DNA of 64,000 nt from Hetaerina americana (taxonomy: Eukaryota > Arthropoda > Insecta > Odonata > Calopterygidae). Under the pieces are notes generated by a model that was not told where the DNA came from, made no database searches, and saw only the letters and a list, made by a program, of their open reading frames with translations. The position numbers and the translations under genes were made by a program. Positions 52,651 through 63,652 of the stretch are shown one piece after another (positions within the stretch are counted from its first letter, which is position 1; each line of letters begins with the position of its first letter). Location of the stretch: NCBI GenBank assembly GCA_022747635.1, contig JAKTNV010000064.1, positions 1,121,450 to 1,185,449 on the forward strand, given 5' to 3'.

Positions 52651-55600
52651 CATAATAAGTTTTGTTTTAACTAATTAAATGGTACCCTGTTCAGTAACAG
52701 ATACCACATGCGGCGCTACATTTACTCGATCAAGAGAATTGAAGCCGGAATATGCTGGACTCTGATGAAGTCACTACATTATGTTTTTGCTACAGGCATG
52801 GAGTAGAGGCTAAGATTGTGAGTGATTAATACTCCGGGGAGATTAACCTAATTATTAAGGAGAGATGCGACGATTTTTTTGGAACAGCCTCAGCGGTATC
52901 CTACTTGACATGCTTTCACTTCCGGTTTAGTGTAAATAGAGGAGTTCCCTGTCATGACAATGCCTTCTGGCGCTCAGCGTACGATACCCGGCTCGAGTGC
53001 TTTGATCCCATTCCCGAAAATGAAAAAGAGATAACTCTGTTCGAAACATTTAGTCACTCTAATGAAATACACCGATATGCAATATTTAATCAAGATTCGA
53101 TGAACAAATCGGGTGTAGGAATGAGTGACTCCAACCTTTCTCCCAGATTTCGGTCCAGGATCCAGGAGCCAATGTAGAAAGAAGACCATCGATACCGGAA
53201 AAAGTCCGGAAACTCCGGGCGAGTCAAGGATTGCATCCTCGTCCATCGTAACATGTTTCCTAAAAATGGAATTCGTTAGTTAAAATGCTGTACTTTATGG
53301 ACTTTAAATCATTAATTGAAAAGTCCTGCGCTTTCACTTGTCTTATTCTGCAGTCTTTACCGATTGGGGGCGTCTTGGGGAGCAGAGCACTCCGAGGCAC
53401 ACGTGGGGCACTTGCGCACAGTGGGTGGGCGGGCGGGTGGCGTGGTGGCGGGCGGGCGGCTGCCGTCGCTCGGCGTATCCGAGGCTCACGGATTTCTCGC
53501 TCTCCCCATTCCATCTGACCCGCCTATGCCACAAAAAAGAGGCGCCGGGATGAGCATAGGTATTATATTGTCGTGCTATACTCCCTTGAAACTTATCCTT
53601 TTTCTCTCGATGGAATTGTGATCTGAATTAATGGACAGACAAGTGCACGTCTGATCCCTCGGATGGGGTCCATTCCTCTTCCTTGCCCTCTCTCTGCGCC
53701 AGTGACCTCAAGCCCGCAACTCCCATCTCTTTCCGATACTAACGGCTTATATCCATGTCCAACGTAAGTAAAGATATTTATTTAATTATGAATACTAAAT
53801 AAAATGGAACCTTTTTAGAGAAGAATTCGATTACCAATAATAAACGAAAAATATTTTCTTTTGAGGGATTTGTAAGGGATCAGAATAGCATTATCCGCGG
53901 CGACGCGAAAAATCAATGAAAACTATTTTGTGTCAAAAGTAGTCCGATGTCTAATAGCCCCCTGCCACTCACCCTAACGGCGACTAACGGGGTACCACTT
54001 GGAAAACATGTAGAAAAGGAGCAAAAAAACGAATCGTCAAATAGAGTTCTCAGGAATTACAGGACACGAGGAATGAGAAGACAGAGGGTTGGGCCAAATA
54101 TTTATTCGCACTGCGGAATGGTTTCAACTGTCTGCTTTATAGTACTTCGTATTGGCGAGGCTGAATTGGGAAGCGATCGGGCCGAAGGGAGGCGCTGGTG
54201 CGGGGGGAAGCCTCAGGTGCACCCTCGGAGCAACCCCTTTCCCGTTGTCGTAAACCCTGGAAGTGGCGGGCGGAAGGAGGGCGCGGCCCCGAAGGGGAGT
54301 GCGTGCGGCTGGCGTGCGACCAGTAGTCGTCATTCGCCGTCGAGGGAATGTTGCGTCTTCAACTCTCGGGTCCTTGGGAGGAGATGGAGAGAGGGTGGCG
54401 GGATCGGGAGGGAGGGAAGGGGCGGCGAAGGGGAGGTTCCCTTGTCGCAAGAGCCCCCGGCTTCGGGACTCGGGCACAGTGAGGAGGCGAGCAAATATAT
54501 AAGGAGTTGGAGGCAGCTGCGAGGACGTGCCGTGGATGCCCGCACTGATAGAGAGGGGGGGTGCCGTCCGCAGGGAGGGAAGGCCACCTTGTGGACGGAG
54601 GCGCGGCTCACGAAGCCTCGTTAGAGTCCAGTGAACAAATGTGCCTTTGGTGTTCGCCTTTGTCAGCTCTGCTAATGGCTTAGAACTTCGTGGTGGAACA
54701 GCAATTTTGCAAATATCATTTACATACCCCAATTCTCTAGTATTCCATCACGAAAAGCATACCTGCGATTGAGATGCAGTGTGTTACATCACTGACGGCA
54801 AGAAAACTCGATTTTTGTTCACTGTTTGTTTGGCATCAGTTTTTCACGCAAAGATTTTCCGTTGAGATTATATTCTCGAAACTTTTCAGACTATCATTAT
54901 AGTTGTATATCCTATTTGAATCGACGCATTCGTTGACAGGTGGCGAAGGGAAGGGGGGCGGGGCGTGTGTAGGTAATGCGAAGCAGCGTAAAGACCGCGG
55001 ATTGCCGATGCGAAATCCTCCTGCGTCGTCTAGGACACGGGTGCGGCGGAAGGAAGAGATATCGCAAGTCCGGAGGAGGATGCGTCATCCGTTTAATTGA
55101 TCCGGTTGGAGCGAAAAGCGAGCGCGAGATGGGAAAGTATGTCAAGAAGAAAATCAGTTTATGATGGAGGCAGCCCTGACATCACCATCGGCTCCTCCCG
55201 AAAATGAAGTGTTGAAATGCAAAGTCAAAATATTGCATCGTTTAAATGCTGTCGAGAGACGCCAGAAGATCTGGTCTCACGCGGGGAAAACGTCAGCCTC
55301 CTTCATGGAACATAACCGCCGCCATGAGTTATGGGGAGAGCGGCGGCGGCGGGTCGTCCGACGGAGGGTCCGCAACAAGTGCCGATAATGTCACCGGCAG
55401 CCGTCGCCCACGTCCTTCCCGTCGTGCTCCACGCAACGGACTCCCCGCTGCCCACTGGTGCACGATCGCCGCGCACTATCGCACCATGGTGGCGAGCGAT
55501 ATAAGGGAATCTAAGGTCACCGAGGTGAGCGTGGATTCTGTTCGCGGCTCCCCATCCTCGCATCACCGCCGACGGAAGCGCACGTGAGCGTCAGAAACCA

Positions 55601-57219
55601 GCCCTCGCACCAATTACGGCGCGGGAACGCTTCCTATTGGATATCACCTATTCTAGCGTTTCCCCTGAACATTACTCCACCGGACCAACAACAGTTCAGT
55701 ACCAAACGTGCCTCAAATATACTTCTCGCCCGTAGATTCAAGCCCAAATAAATAACCGCGCGATTCCGCGTTTGGAAAAATGAGGCAATGGAAAAGGTCC
55801 ACGCATGCAATTCGTGCGCGATTGATACATGAAAAAGAGAGTGCGGGCGGGCGGCATGACTATAAAGAGGACAGTGACTGGTGGCCGGTGTTGTTGTTCA
55901 AGGTGGAGCAGAGCGAGGGGGGTGGGTCGGCGAGGGGGCCTCATTACATTTCAGAAGGAAGGAAAGTGGCATTTCATCCGCGAAAGCGAAACCGCACTGC
56001 TTTTAGGGAACCGGTGAGAGGGGATTTGGGACGGGGGGCGGGGGGGGGGAGTGGGTCGGAAGAGGTAAACGCGAAATAACAAGATTGGGGGCGCGGATGG
56101 GGGAGGGGGTGTGCGTATTATGGGGGGCGCGGAGGGGGTGGAAAAAACCACTTGACTCCCTCGCTCCTTGCGAGGGGTGGAATGTAAGAGCTTGTATGAG
56201 GGTGGGAAGTGCCGCGGGGGAGGAGGCGGGGGGGGACGTAAAAAGCAGGTGGGGAAGGAGGCCTGGGGGGATGGGGGGATTAGAAGGGGTGGGGGGGTCG
56301 CGCGAAGGGTTTTCCACTCTGCCCTCCCATCCCCAACCCCCCAACCCTCCATCCCCATGCAAATGCATTCCCAGTAAAAGCTTTCCTCAATCTTTTTCAA
56401 ATAAAAAAGAAGTTAATGTTGAGACGGTGTCCGAGGGGAAGAGTTTGCCGTCGCCCCGCGCCTGTTTGTGTCGATGGCGCGGGCTGAGGGGGGGGGGAGA
56501 GGGGGGGGGAGGTATGTTTTCTCCCGTTTGGGAAGGGGGAGGGGTCGAAAGGTGGGAGAGGGCGGTCGTGAGGGAGGAGGATAAATACCCAAATCGATAA
56601 ATCGAAACGCGTGTTCAAGTGGAGTGTGTTCGGGGTGGGGTAGGGGGGCCAGCGCGGGGGACGGGCGAAGGAATTGCTAGCGCGAACGCACGCACGCTGG
56701 GACACGTACTTACATGACGCGGCGTGCCGCACTCACGCGGCCCCCCGGCGGCAATTGACACGAGTATTTGTGGATCACATGCTCCCCCGCTAGAATTCAC
56801 GCCTTCGGGTCACTCTGAGCGGGAACTTCACATTCCCATGGCAATTTAAGAAACTATTACCCGACTTGCATGCGACCCATCTACTAAATCTACTATTAAT
56901 GCAAGAGAAATTGTTCGCACATCATATGGCATCCATGCAGATCCTCGGGTACGAGCGCGGACACTCGGGACCGAATGATTCCCTCGCATGAGTGTCTCAA
57001 CTCCCACCGGAATATTTCCACTCCCTTCACTGGAGCACACGGGGGTTGCATGCCACGAAGCAACGATAGTCTTCCTTCCAAAATCGAGTGAATTATAGTA
57101 TTGCTTGTTCAATTTTTTTGGGGATTTGACAGGCATAACCTGAACTGAATTTACAAAAAGCGCTGGATTCTACTTTATTTATCCCAATATATGACCTACG
57201 CTCTTGCCTACCAGCTATG
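52651..57219. other. No recognised mobile element; several CpG-rich blocks
   Basis: GC-rich blocks at 53370-53490, 54150-54610, 54940-55110, 55260-55600 and 56030-56750 give overlapping open frames on both strands. G-runs are prominent at 56035-56055 and 56490-56515. No frame has a domain I recognise. This is the longest stretch without transposon hallmarks, so it is the best place for host promoters or first exons. Confidence 0.4.
55324..55524 (+). CDS. Weak candidate host first coding exon
   Basis: An ATG in a strong context (CCGCCGCCATGAG) opens 67 codons, starting MSYGESGGGGSSDGGS, a Gly/Ser-rich low-complexity leader. They end in phase 0 directly before GTGAGC (55525-55530), a good splice-donor match. 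The frame stays open into the next bases. It lies in a CpG-rich block without transposon motifs. No domain is recognisable, no downstream exon is identified, and chance is a fair alternative. Confidence 0.22.
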
Positions 57220-58250
57220 CTAAACCCTCGAAACGTGTTCGTGTAACCTACGCGCTACGAGCTGCGATGCTTCGGTAGTATAATGGACCCCGGAGCGATT
57301 AAGGGGTACCCGACACGATGAGAGGACAGGCCTCAGATCAACGAAGTCCACTCCGATTTCCCGGCAAAATCCCAGCAATCTCTGATTTAAACCCTCAATG
57401 CGGCTCCAAACGAGCCTTCCGCGGTCTATATGCGGCACAATACTGCATGTACTTAATTTAACTGGGATCTTCAACTCTGCCTTGACTCGTTTAACCTCCG
57501 AGTGCATCTCCTTAAAGGAGCGCAGGATCTCCTCAGATCCACGTTCCGAGGCGTCGCGTGTCCCGACATGAGCCACAATGCGTAGCTTGGAGCAGCCCGT
57601 ATTACTGACGGCCGCCTTCACCGCAGCCATCGCTTGGGGTGTCCCGCCGCCTGGTATACACCAGGACGACAAGAATCCAACACCTCCCTCCTGTTGGACT
57701 CGGCGGCGCAGCTGATTCATTATACGCCGGACATTGGAACTGCCTAATATAACGGTTCCCCCCCTCCCCGACCGCTGATGCTTTACCCTAGGTAGTGCCC
57801 TCGGAGTAGGGGTAGGGGGTGCAGGTACGGTGGTGCTGTCATCCGACAGCACTTGGTACCTGTTGGAGACGGGGATGGTATCTGCCTCCGCAGAGTCCAA
57901 TCCTCGCCGTAGCGTTACCTTCCCCTTGCCCCGAGAGGCGACCCTCCAATCGTCCGACCTACGGACGTGAGACACTCCCTCGTTGAGAGATGGGACACGG
58001 GGTAGGTCTCTAATCGCCCAGCAACGTGTAGCATTCGGACGAATCCGTGCACCCCTATGGGCGTGGCGGGTTTTCGTATTCCCACCCTGAGCACCATCTC
58101 TCCTGAGGGGAGCCCTCCGGCCGGCGATCTCCGATCGAAGCTCCCGCACCATTCTCTCCAGCATGACGATGCGGGCCCTTAAAGCAGCGCATTCGCCAGA
58201 GATTTCGAGGTTTCGAAACAGGGGACCTAGATGAAGCCATCCTTATTTGA
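57220..58250 (-). CDS. LINE ORF1 with SGNH/GDSL esterase domain, open frame
   Basis: 314 codons from ATG 58164 to the stop at 57220-57222. The frame is open upstream to a TAA at about 58257 without another ATG (reading LFRNLEISGECAALRARIV), so the true start may be elsewhere. The N-terminus has a leucine-zipper-like helix and a basic region. From residue about 133, GGTVILGSSNVRRIMNQLRR is the nucleophile block, then SSWCIPGGGTP, RIVAHVGTRDASERGS (GxND-like), IGVDFVDLRPVL and SGVHYTTEASQL (His block). It is the ORF1 type of the CR1 copies at 3870 and 13535. No ORF2 follows on the minus strand below 57220, so this is a solitary ORF1. Role: probable RNA-binding, lipid-esterase-like chaperone of a LINE. 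Confidence 0.82.
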
Positions 58251-58639
58251 CTACCGTGTTCCCAACAAAAGCTAACCTGTATACACTATGCTAAAATTTC
58301 TAAAAAGGGTTAGCTAAATTTAGCTCAATCAATAAGTTACGCTTTGGAATGGAATATGAAGCCTAAGTGGAAAAAACGATGCTTGAGTAAGGTCTGGTTT
58401 TCAGAGTACAAAAAAAAGATAGTAAGAAAAAGGAAAGCACTCACCGGTCACCAATCAGAGTCGAAGGACAAAAACCACCACAATCCACTAAAATAAATTA
58501 CTACTACCACACACTACGGTTAACAAACCACACAAAAAACGAAAACTATATAAACAAAGCAACGAAATATCCGTTAAGCACAGCCCATCTATGACTACTA
58601 TTTGTTTGCGATTTGACAAGAGGTCTCTAATCCCATTAA
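58251..58639. other. No recognised gene; possible 5' UTR of the ORF1 element
   Basis: AT-rich sequence directly upstream of ORF1 in its orientation. Confidence 0.4.
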
Positions 58640-58895
58640 TAATTTTCTCATTGATTCCATAGCATTTAAGTTTATGTTACAGTTTATCGTGTGGGACTTA
58701 CCATAGTAAGTGGGGGCCTATAATATGCCCATAGAATTCTCAAATATGTAACCCGGCTGAAATTTAGTCAGTAAATTTAACCTGTATTTAACCGGCGGTC
58801 AACTAGTGGCTCCATTCTTAATTCTTCCAATGCAATCGTGATACTGCTACCTTGTTCATAACCACTTTTGAGAAACCTATCCCATACACTTGCAG
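58640..58895 (-). pseudogene. CR1-like LINE C-terminal fragment
   Basis: The minus frame reads AASVWDRFLKSGYEQGSSIT, then LEELRMEPLVDRRLNTG, the post-RT region. It starts mid-motif right where the tRNA-like SINE ends, so the SINE and the LINE behind it probably inserted into this copy. Confidence 0.72.
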
Positions 58896-58899
58896 CATG

Positions 58900-59147
58900 T
58901 ATACATATATATATATATACACATTCAAACACGAAATCCCGCCAAACGGCGAATAAATACTCATATATACAGAAACAGATATAAGGAAAAGGGATAGGAA
59001 CACACACAAAGGACGAACACAATAGAGGTGGCGAAGGCGGAATCGAACGGATCACAAGAGTAAAAATATTTCCTTGACCGGGACTCGAACCTCGGATCTT
59101 TCCACTTGCCGGGCGGATGCTCTTAACCACTTGAGCTATGGTTCAAT
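58900..59147 (-). mobile_element. tRNA-like SINE or tRNA pseudogene, third family
   Basis: The minus strand from 59147 reads ACCATAGCTCAAGTGGTTAA, then GAGC (D arm GCTC/GAGC pairs) and GAGGTTCGAGTCCC (B box). The anticodon stem TCCGC/GTGGA pairs with a 7-nt loop. The acceptor ends do not pair and the T stem has two mismatches, so it is not a working tRNA. An unrelated body and TA-rich end (58904-58922) follow, as in a SINE. Confidence 0.68.
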
Positions 59148-59422
59148 TTAGTTTTATTCGGTCTAGTATGTTACACTGCTAGTGTTTACATTGTACACAT
59201 TGTCAGCTTACAGATTATGGTTACAGAGTATTTTTTTTTCCTACTATGGTTACACACTTACATAGACATAAATTCATATACATTGCATTAAACAATTGTG
59301 ACCATGAACAATACTGTTGAAGGAAATAATAAAGGCAGGGTTCACAAAATATAGAAGGAAATATTTGGATTAGCAACGGAACATTAGATTTGGTTGGGAT
59401 TATTGATAGCTTTGAAGCACAG
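59148..59422 (-). other. 3' UTR of the Tx1/L1-like LINE
   Basis: From the ORF2 stop to an AATAAAACTAAATTG end (minus strand, 59162-59148), directly followed by the tRNA-like sequence. The AATAAA at about 59160 could act as polyadenylation signal. Confidence 0.65.
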
Positions 59423-62400
59423 TTATTCAGAAAAACAACTTTTTAACCACGGACGAAGTGTGTCCGGTACCGGGGGCAGCCACATCCGTTCCACCAATGC
59501 TTGCATGCCTTTAGCGGAGTGTTTATTCGCGGTTCTCATCTGTGTGAATTCCACGATTAGGGTGGTCATTATGAAGGATTTAAAGCTCGGAAAGAGCCGA
59601 AAGTTCAAGGTGATCAGATTCATGTCGGTAATGGCACCACCACCGAACACGTCCCAGGTTTTATAGATCTTTTTTAGAGCTTCCCATTCTCTGATTTTAT
59701 CGTTGCATCCAAGGATGAGATGCGCGACGTTGTCTATTCGACCGCATGACGGACAAAGGGGCGAATCGGCTAGCCGAAGGTGGTGCCTCACTTCCCTCGT
59801 CATGACTGTGTTCGCGATTAGGTTAAACATTCCACTACGTGCCTCATCGTTCGCCCTGCTGGTCGCCCAGTTTTTCCAAGAAATCGTTCTTTTCGATATA
59901 TTTTGTTGCTGCTCGGTAAGCGCTCTGACATACAGGGTCTTCACTCGAATTGCCTCTCCATCTCGCAGGAGAGAAGCGACTTTTTTCGTTTCATCAAATG
60001 CCCTCCGGTGGCATACGTCGCGCGCGAGTTCCTGCCACGCGTCCTTGAGGAGTGCCTTGCGCCACGCGTCGTCACCGCCGAGGATGCGCAGACTAAGCTT
60101 CGCATAGACAACCTTCGCCTTTAGAGCTGTATCGGTTAAATTGAGACCACCCTGCTCAAACGGGCCATAGAGCTGGTTTCGGGACACTTTCTTTACGTAG
60201 CCATTCCAGATCATTTGGTTGGACACTCTAATAAAGTATGCGTTGTATTTAGTGGGTAAGGGCCATAGATGGGCCACATACCATATCCTTGGGAAGACAA
60301 TCTGGTTGAGGAGGCGGACGCGGGTCACGATCGGGAGGGAAGGGAGTGAAAGCTTTCCAACACTCCATTTTACATGATGGTCAATAATTCCCCAGTTTCG
60401 CTCAATCGTGGGAGCCAACTCCCTCTCCCACCAGAACCCCAAGATTTTGAGCGAGGGTGCTTCTGACCAACCGATAGAGTTCGAGGGCCGGTCGCCCTTC
60501 AGCAGCAAAAACCCGGATTTCCGGTTATTGAGGAAGATACCACCCTGCTCGTATGACGTTAATATGTCGTGGGCTAGGGCCATGTGGGACGGGTCGTCTA
60601 CGAAGAGCGTTATGTCGTCAGCGTATGCGACGCCCAGGCAGACGGCGCCGTGACGACGTACCCCGATTCCACTGCTCTGTAGTCGTCTGAGTATGGGGTC
60701 TAAGGCAAGGGCGAACAGCAGCATTGACAGTGGGCAGCCCTGCCGAACGGAGTTACTGACGGGGATGGGCGGCGATGTGGCATTGTTTATCCTAATTATA
60801 GAGTATGTTCCGTTATACATCGTTGATACGGCACGAATGAAGTACTCGGGGAAGGCCATCTTCTTGAGCACGGTGAGAATCCATTCGATCCGGACCAGGT
60901 CAAATGCTTTCTCAAGATCGATAGCCACCAGTGATAAAAAACGATCGCCATACAAGGGGGCGGAAAAAATGATGTCGCGAATTAAAAGTGCTGCATCGAA
61001 AATATTTCGCGTTTTCGACACGGCGTACTGGGATGGAGAGAGGACGATGTCGGCAGCAGCCGTCATTCTACATCGTAGGACGTGCGCCAATATTTTATAG
61101 TCTGCGTTTAAAAGGGCGATTGGCCTGAAGTCGTTGAACGACTTTGGCCGCGTCTTCTTTGGTATAAGCGTTATCACGGCGGTCCTCTGACTTGCAGTCA
61201 GAGAGCCGCTAGCTAAAATACAGTTAAAAAGGTGGGTTAAAATAGGTTTTAAAACATCCCAGTACGCTAAATAAAATTCAAAGGGTAGGCCGTCCAAGCC
61301 GGGTGCTTTGCCCTTCGGGAACATGGAGGAGACGCAGTCCAGTTCGTCTGAACTTATGTCTCGACAAAAATCGTCTTTTTGATCTGTGGGAAGCGTAGGG
61401 AGAGGGGGGAGAGGGGGTGCGTCTCCCTCCTTCCATGGAGGATACCTGTTAAAGGTGTTTTGAAAGTGCCGGCCCGCTTCCTTAAGGAGGTTGGTGTCAC
61501 CGGCGGCAGATTCTCTGACAGGGATTCTGTCTATATCGGAGCCAGAGTTGGATTTCATCCAGCGCCGAAGCTCAGATAGCGTTAGGGGGCCCCCTTTATC
61601 CGTGTCCAGTTCTTTTTGCCACTGTTGGGGAGCGTATTTTTGGAGCTCGTGGCCAAGGATAATTTTTTTTAGGGACGACACTTGGGCGTGGAAACCCTCC
61701 GGCGCCACATCCTTACGCAGGAGCTCTTCCAGCGCTCGGCGGTAGAAGGAGATGGTGTAGTTCTTTTCCCTACGCCACTCGAAAGTTTGCCTTTTGATGT
61801 GGGTGACAATGCGGGGTTTGAAAACCTCGTCCCACCATAGAGCGAGGTTTGCACCGGGGCGGAGTGCCGCGATCAGTGCACACACCCGGGTGCGGATAGA
61901 ATCACGACGAGTCGCGTCCTCCAACACGCGGAGGTCCATGCGCCACACGGAGCCGCAGCGGTGGACGTGCGCGCCCGGGGTTGTGTCCGGGCACGTAACT
62001 CTCATGATCACTGCGCAGTGATCAGAGAAGGACACCGGGAGGGTGTCCACTGTCTGGACATCATTCTTTAGGGATGTCGAGACGAAGAGGTAGTCAATCC
62101 GCGTCCGAGAGTTAGGCCCTGATCGCGTGAAGGGGGCGGGACCGGCGCAATAAGAACGCACTGCGTCAATCGCTCCAATGGAGTCGAGCATCAGTGAGAG
62201 CGCCCGGCTTGGATAGTATGTCACGTTATCCCTGTTCGAGGCACTATCCTCTCGGCGGTAGATAGTGTTAAAATCTCCGCCCAATATGGCCTTCCCCGAG
62301 AAGGAATACAGGTAGGGGAGGAGAAGTTCATTGAAATATGTTTCGCGCTCTGCCCTCGCGCGCTCACCGGAGGGAGCGTAAAGGTTTGTGATATGGATAC

Positions 62401-62701
62401 CATTCACGATAACGGACGTTATTCGGCCCGAGGGGTGGCGGCGAACATGAGAGAACGGAATGCCATTTCGGACTAGGGTGGTGGTGCCAGAATGACATTC
62501 GGCGAAATTGCCGATAGCCTGAAAGATGTTCGCATCCCAGACTATGTCCTCCTTTACCTCTTGAAGGAGGATTACATCAGCCCTAAGGTCGCGGAAAAAA
62601 CGTTGGAGGACTGCAATTTTTAAGGCGCTATAAACGCCAGCAATATTAAGCGAAATAATATTCATTGGTGGAATGAGAGGACAGCTATGGGCACCGGACA
62701 T
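59423..62701 (-). CDS. LINE ORF2 (Tx1/L1-like): AP endonuclease, RT, zinc knuckle; open
   Basis: 1092 codons without stop; its ATG (62701-62699) overlaps the ORF1 stop. The endonuclease (residues 1-240) has all active-site blocks: LNIAGV, LLQEVKED, NLYAPSGERA, ILGGDFNTI, TRIDYLFVS and SFSDHCAVIM. RT (about 470-780): KAPGLDGLPFEFY, AVITLIPKK, FRPIALLNADYKILAHVL, LSPSQYAV, VAIDLEKAFDLV (first Asp), NSVRQGCPLSMLLFALALDP and GVAYADDITLFVDD (catalytic DD). Near residue 1005 CPSCGRIDNVAHLILGC is a CxxC-x7-H-x4-C knuckle. The RT wording fits the Tx1/L1 group better than CR1, RTE or Jockey. All catalytic residues are present. ORF2 nicks target DNA and reverse transcribes element RNA. I am sure of the type, less of the clade. 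Confidence 0.92.
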   Translation of the reverse strand: MSGAHSCPLIPPMNIISLNIAGVYSALKIAVLQRFFRDLRADVILLQEVKEDIVWDANIFQAIGNFAECHSGTTTLVRNGIPFSHVRRHPSGRITSVIVNGIHITNLYAPSGERARAERETYFNELLLPYLYSFSGKAILGGDFNTIYRREDSASNRDNVTYYPSRALSLMLDSIGAIDAVRSYCAGPAPFTRSGPNSRTRIDYLFVSTSLKNDVQTVDTLPVSFSDHCAVIMRVTCPDTTPGAHVHRCGSVWRMDLRVLEDATRRDSIRTRVCALIAALRPGANLALWWDEVFKPRIVTHIKRQTFEWRREKNYTISFYRRALEELLRKDVAPEGFHAQVSSLKKIILGHELQKYAPQQWQKELDTDKGGPLTLSELRRWMKSNSGSDIDRIPVRESAAGDTNLLKEAGRHFQNTFNRYPPWKEGDAPPLPPLPTLPTDQKDDFCRDISSDELDCVSSMFPKGKAPGLDGLPFEFYLAYWDVLKPILTHLFNCILASGSLTASQRTAVITLIPKKTRPKSFNDFRPIALLNADYKILAHVLRCRMTAAADIVLSPSQYAVSKTRNIFDAALLIRDIIFSAPLYGDRFLSLVAIDLEKAFDLVRIEWILTVLKKMAFPEYFIRAVSTMYNGTYSIIRINNATSPPIPVSNSVRQGCPLSMLLFALALDPILRRLQSSGIGVRRHGAVCLGVAYADDITLFVDDPSHMALAHDILTSYEQGGIFLNNRKSGFLLLKGDRPSNSIGWSEAPSLKILGFWWERELAPTIERNWGIIDHHVKWSVGKLSLPSLPIVTRVRLLNQIVFPRIWYVAHLWPLPTKYNAYFIRVSNQMIWNGYVKKVSRNQLYGPFEQGGLNLTDTALKAKVVYAKLSLRILGGDDAWRKALLKDAWQELARDVCHRRAFDETKKVASLLRDGEAIRVKTLYVRALTEQQQNISKRTISWKNWATSRANDEARSGMFNLIANTVMTREVRHHLRLADSPLCPSCGRIDNVAHLILGCNDKIREWEALKKIYKTWDVFGGGAITDMNLITLNFRLFPSFKSFIMTTLIVEFTQMRTANKHSAKGMQALVERMWLPPVPDTLRPWLKSCFSE

Positions 62702-62703
62702 CA
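62699..62703 (-). promoter_or_regulatory. Overlapping stop-start TGATG (ORF1/ORF2 coupling)
   Basis: The TGA of ORF1 and the ATG of ORF2 share one base. Similar overlaps in some LINEs (for example UAAUG in silkworm SART1) allow ORF2 translation by termination-reinitiation. Coupling here is inferred. Confidence 0.7.
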
Positions 62704-63642
62704 CTTACCAGAGTCCTGGTCATGGCTTACGTCGCTTCGGTCGCGGCTCGAACCCGGGCGACGAGTGCTTCGCCGCTTCCCGGGACGCTTCGTCCGACGG
62801 GTCGACGATCGAGGTCTCGAGTTGTCACCGCATACCTCCCTTCCGACCTCGTCCGAAGAGGAAGACCCAGCCGTGGTCTCTACGAAGAGCTGGTTACTCG
62901 GCGGCATTCCACGGGGGGCCCTGTTCGAGCGAGCAGAGCGATGGGCCGTCCCAGCCCAGGAGGTGGCCTCAGGGGGGGGCGGGGTGGCGGACTGGTGGTC
63001 TTCTGCCGAAGGGGCCCCATCGGGAGAAATTAGAGGAGATCGGTCGAATTGGTCCGCCTCTAGAGGAGCCCTGGGAAGATCGTCGACACCTTGGCTGTCC
63101 TCAAAGGAGAATGAGGATGGAATGTCTGGGATTGTTGACGTCGACAAGGTTTTGCTCGTACATGTGTCAACTTCCGCGGCCGGTGATACTTTCTTGATTT
63201 TCCGTGACACCGTAATCGAGGGGCCCGCCGTTGAGGAAGGGGGACAGTCGTAATCGGATACATCCTCCCCCGCTGTCACCCGTGATTCTCGGGGAGTTGG
63301 AAGCCCGTGAAGCAAGGATTGCGGGAAGAACGCATCGTTGGCGTGGCCAGAGAAAGGAAGGACGCAGGATGATCTGTCCTCTTTTGACGGGGTCACGGAG
63401 ATAGGGGCTGGTGGTCGTGAGTGTGTATCCGAGCTGGTAGGGACCGCAGCTTGATCAATGCTCGAAATCAGCAGTGCAATGTCGTCCGTCCTCTTCTTCT
63501 TCGGATCCCTTTCTTCCGTTGACGACTTTCGTTCCCTCTGAAATTTCCCTCCGAGTGGAGGGGGATGCGGGGGTTCGGCGGGAACAGCTGGGGGCGCACC
63601 CTCGATAAGTATCAGGGACCGCGCCCTCTCCTCCACAGCCAT
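62701..63642 (-). CDS. LINE ORF1, C-terminal part (interrupted by a SINE)
   Basis: 313 codons from an internal ATG (63642) to the TGA at 62703-62701, overlapping ORF2 as TGATG. The protein is disordered, rich in Ser, Pro and Arg, with a basic stretch KFQRERKSSTEERDPKKKRT and an Arg-rich C-terminus (PGKRRSTRRPGSSRDR) suited to RNA binding. There is no CCHC knuckle or RRM. Upstream, a SINE (63653-63960) interrupts the frame. Past it the same frame continues to the window edge (SNPNTAEEIDEPE across 63999-63961), so the true ORF1 is longer. Confidence 0.75.
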   Translation of the reverse strand: MAVEERARSLILIEGAPPAVPAEPPHPPPLGGKFQRERKSSTEERDPKKKRTDDIALLISSIDQAAVPTSSDTHSRPPAPISVTPSKEDRSSCVLPFSGHANDAFFPQSLLHGLPTPRESRVTAGEDVSDYDCPPSSTAGPSITVSRKIKKVSPAAEVDTCTSKTLSTSTIPDIPSSFSFEDSQGVDDLPRAPLEADQFDRSPLISPDGAPSAEDHQSATPPPPEATSWAGTAHRSARSNRAPRGMPPSNQLFVETTAGSSSSDEVGREVCGDNSRPRSSTRRTKRPGKRRSTRRPGSSRDRSDVSHDQDSGK

Positions 63643-63652
63643 CTCGGGCTCA

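Noticed and set aside
54124..54732. Overlapping 225- and 202-codon ORFs on opposite strands
   Set aside because: Both follow from high GC and low stop density. Neither has a recognisable domain.
56085..56600. 171-codon glycine-rich plus-strand ORF
   Set aside because: Composition artefact of G-runs; the minus strand has equally long Pro-rich frames.
59040..59150. Functional tRNA gene
   Set aside because: The D and anticodon arms fold, but acceptor strands do not pair, the T stem has two mismatches and base 33 is not T. A repeat-like body follows, so a SINE or pseudogene is more likely.
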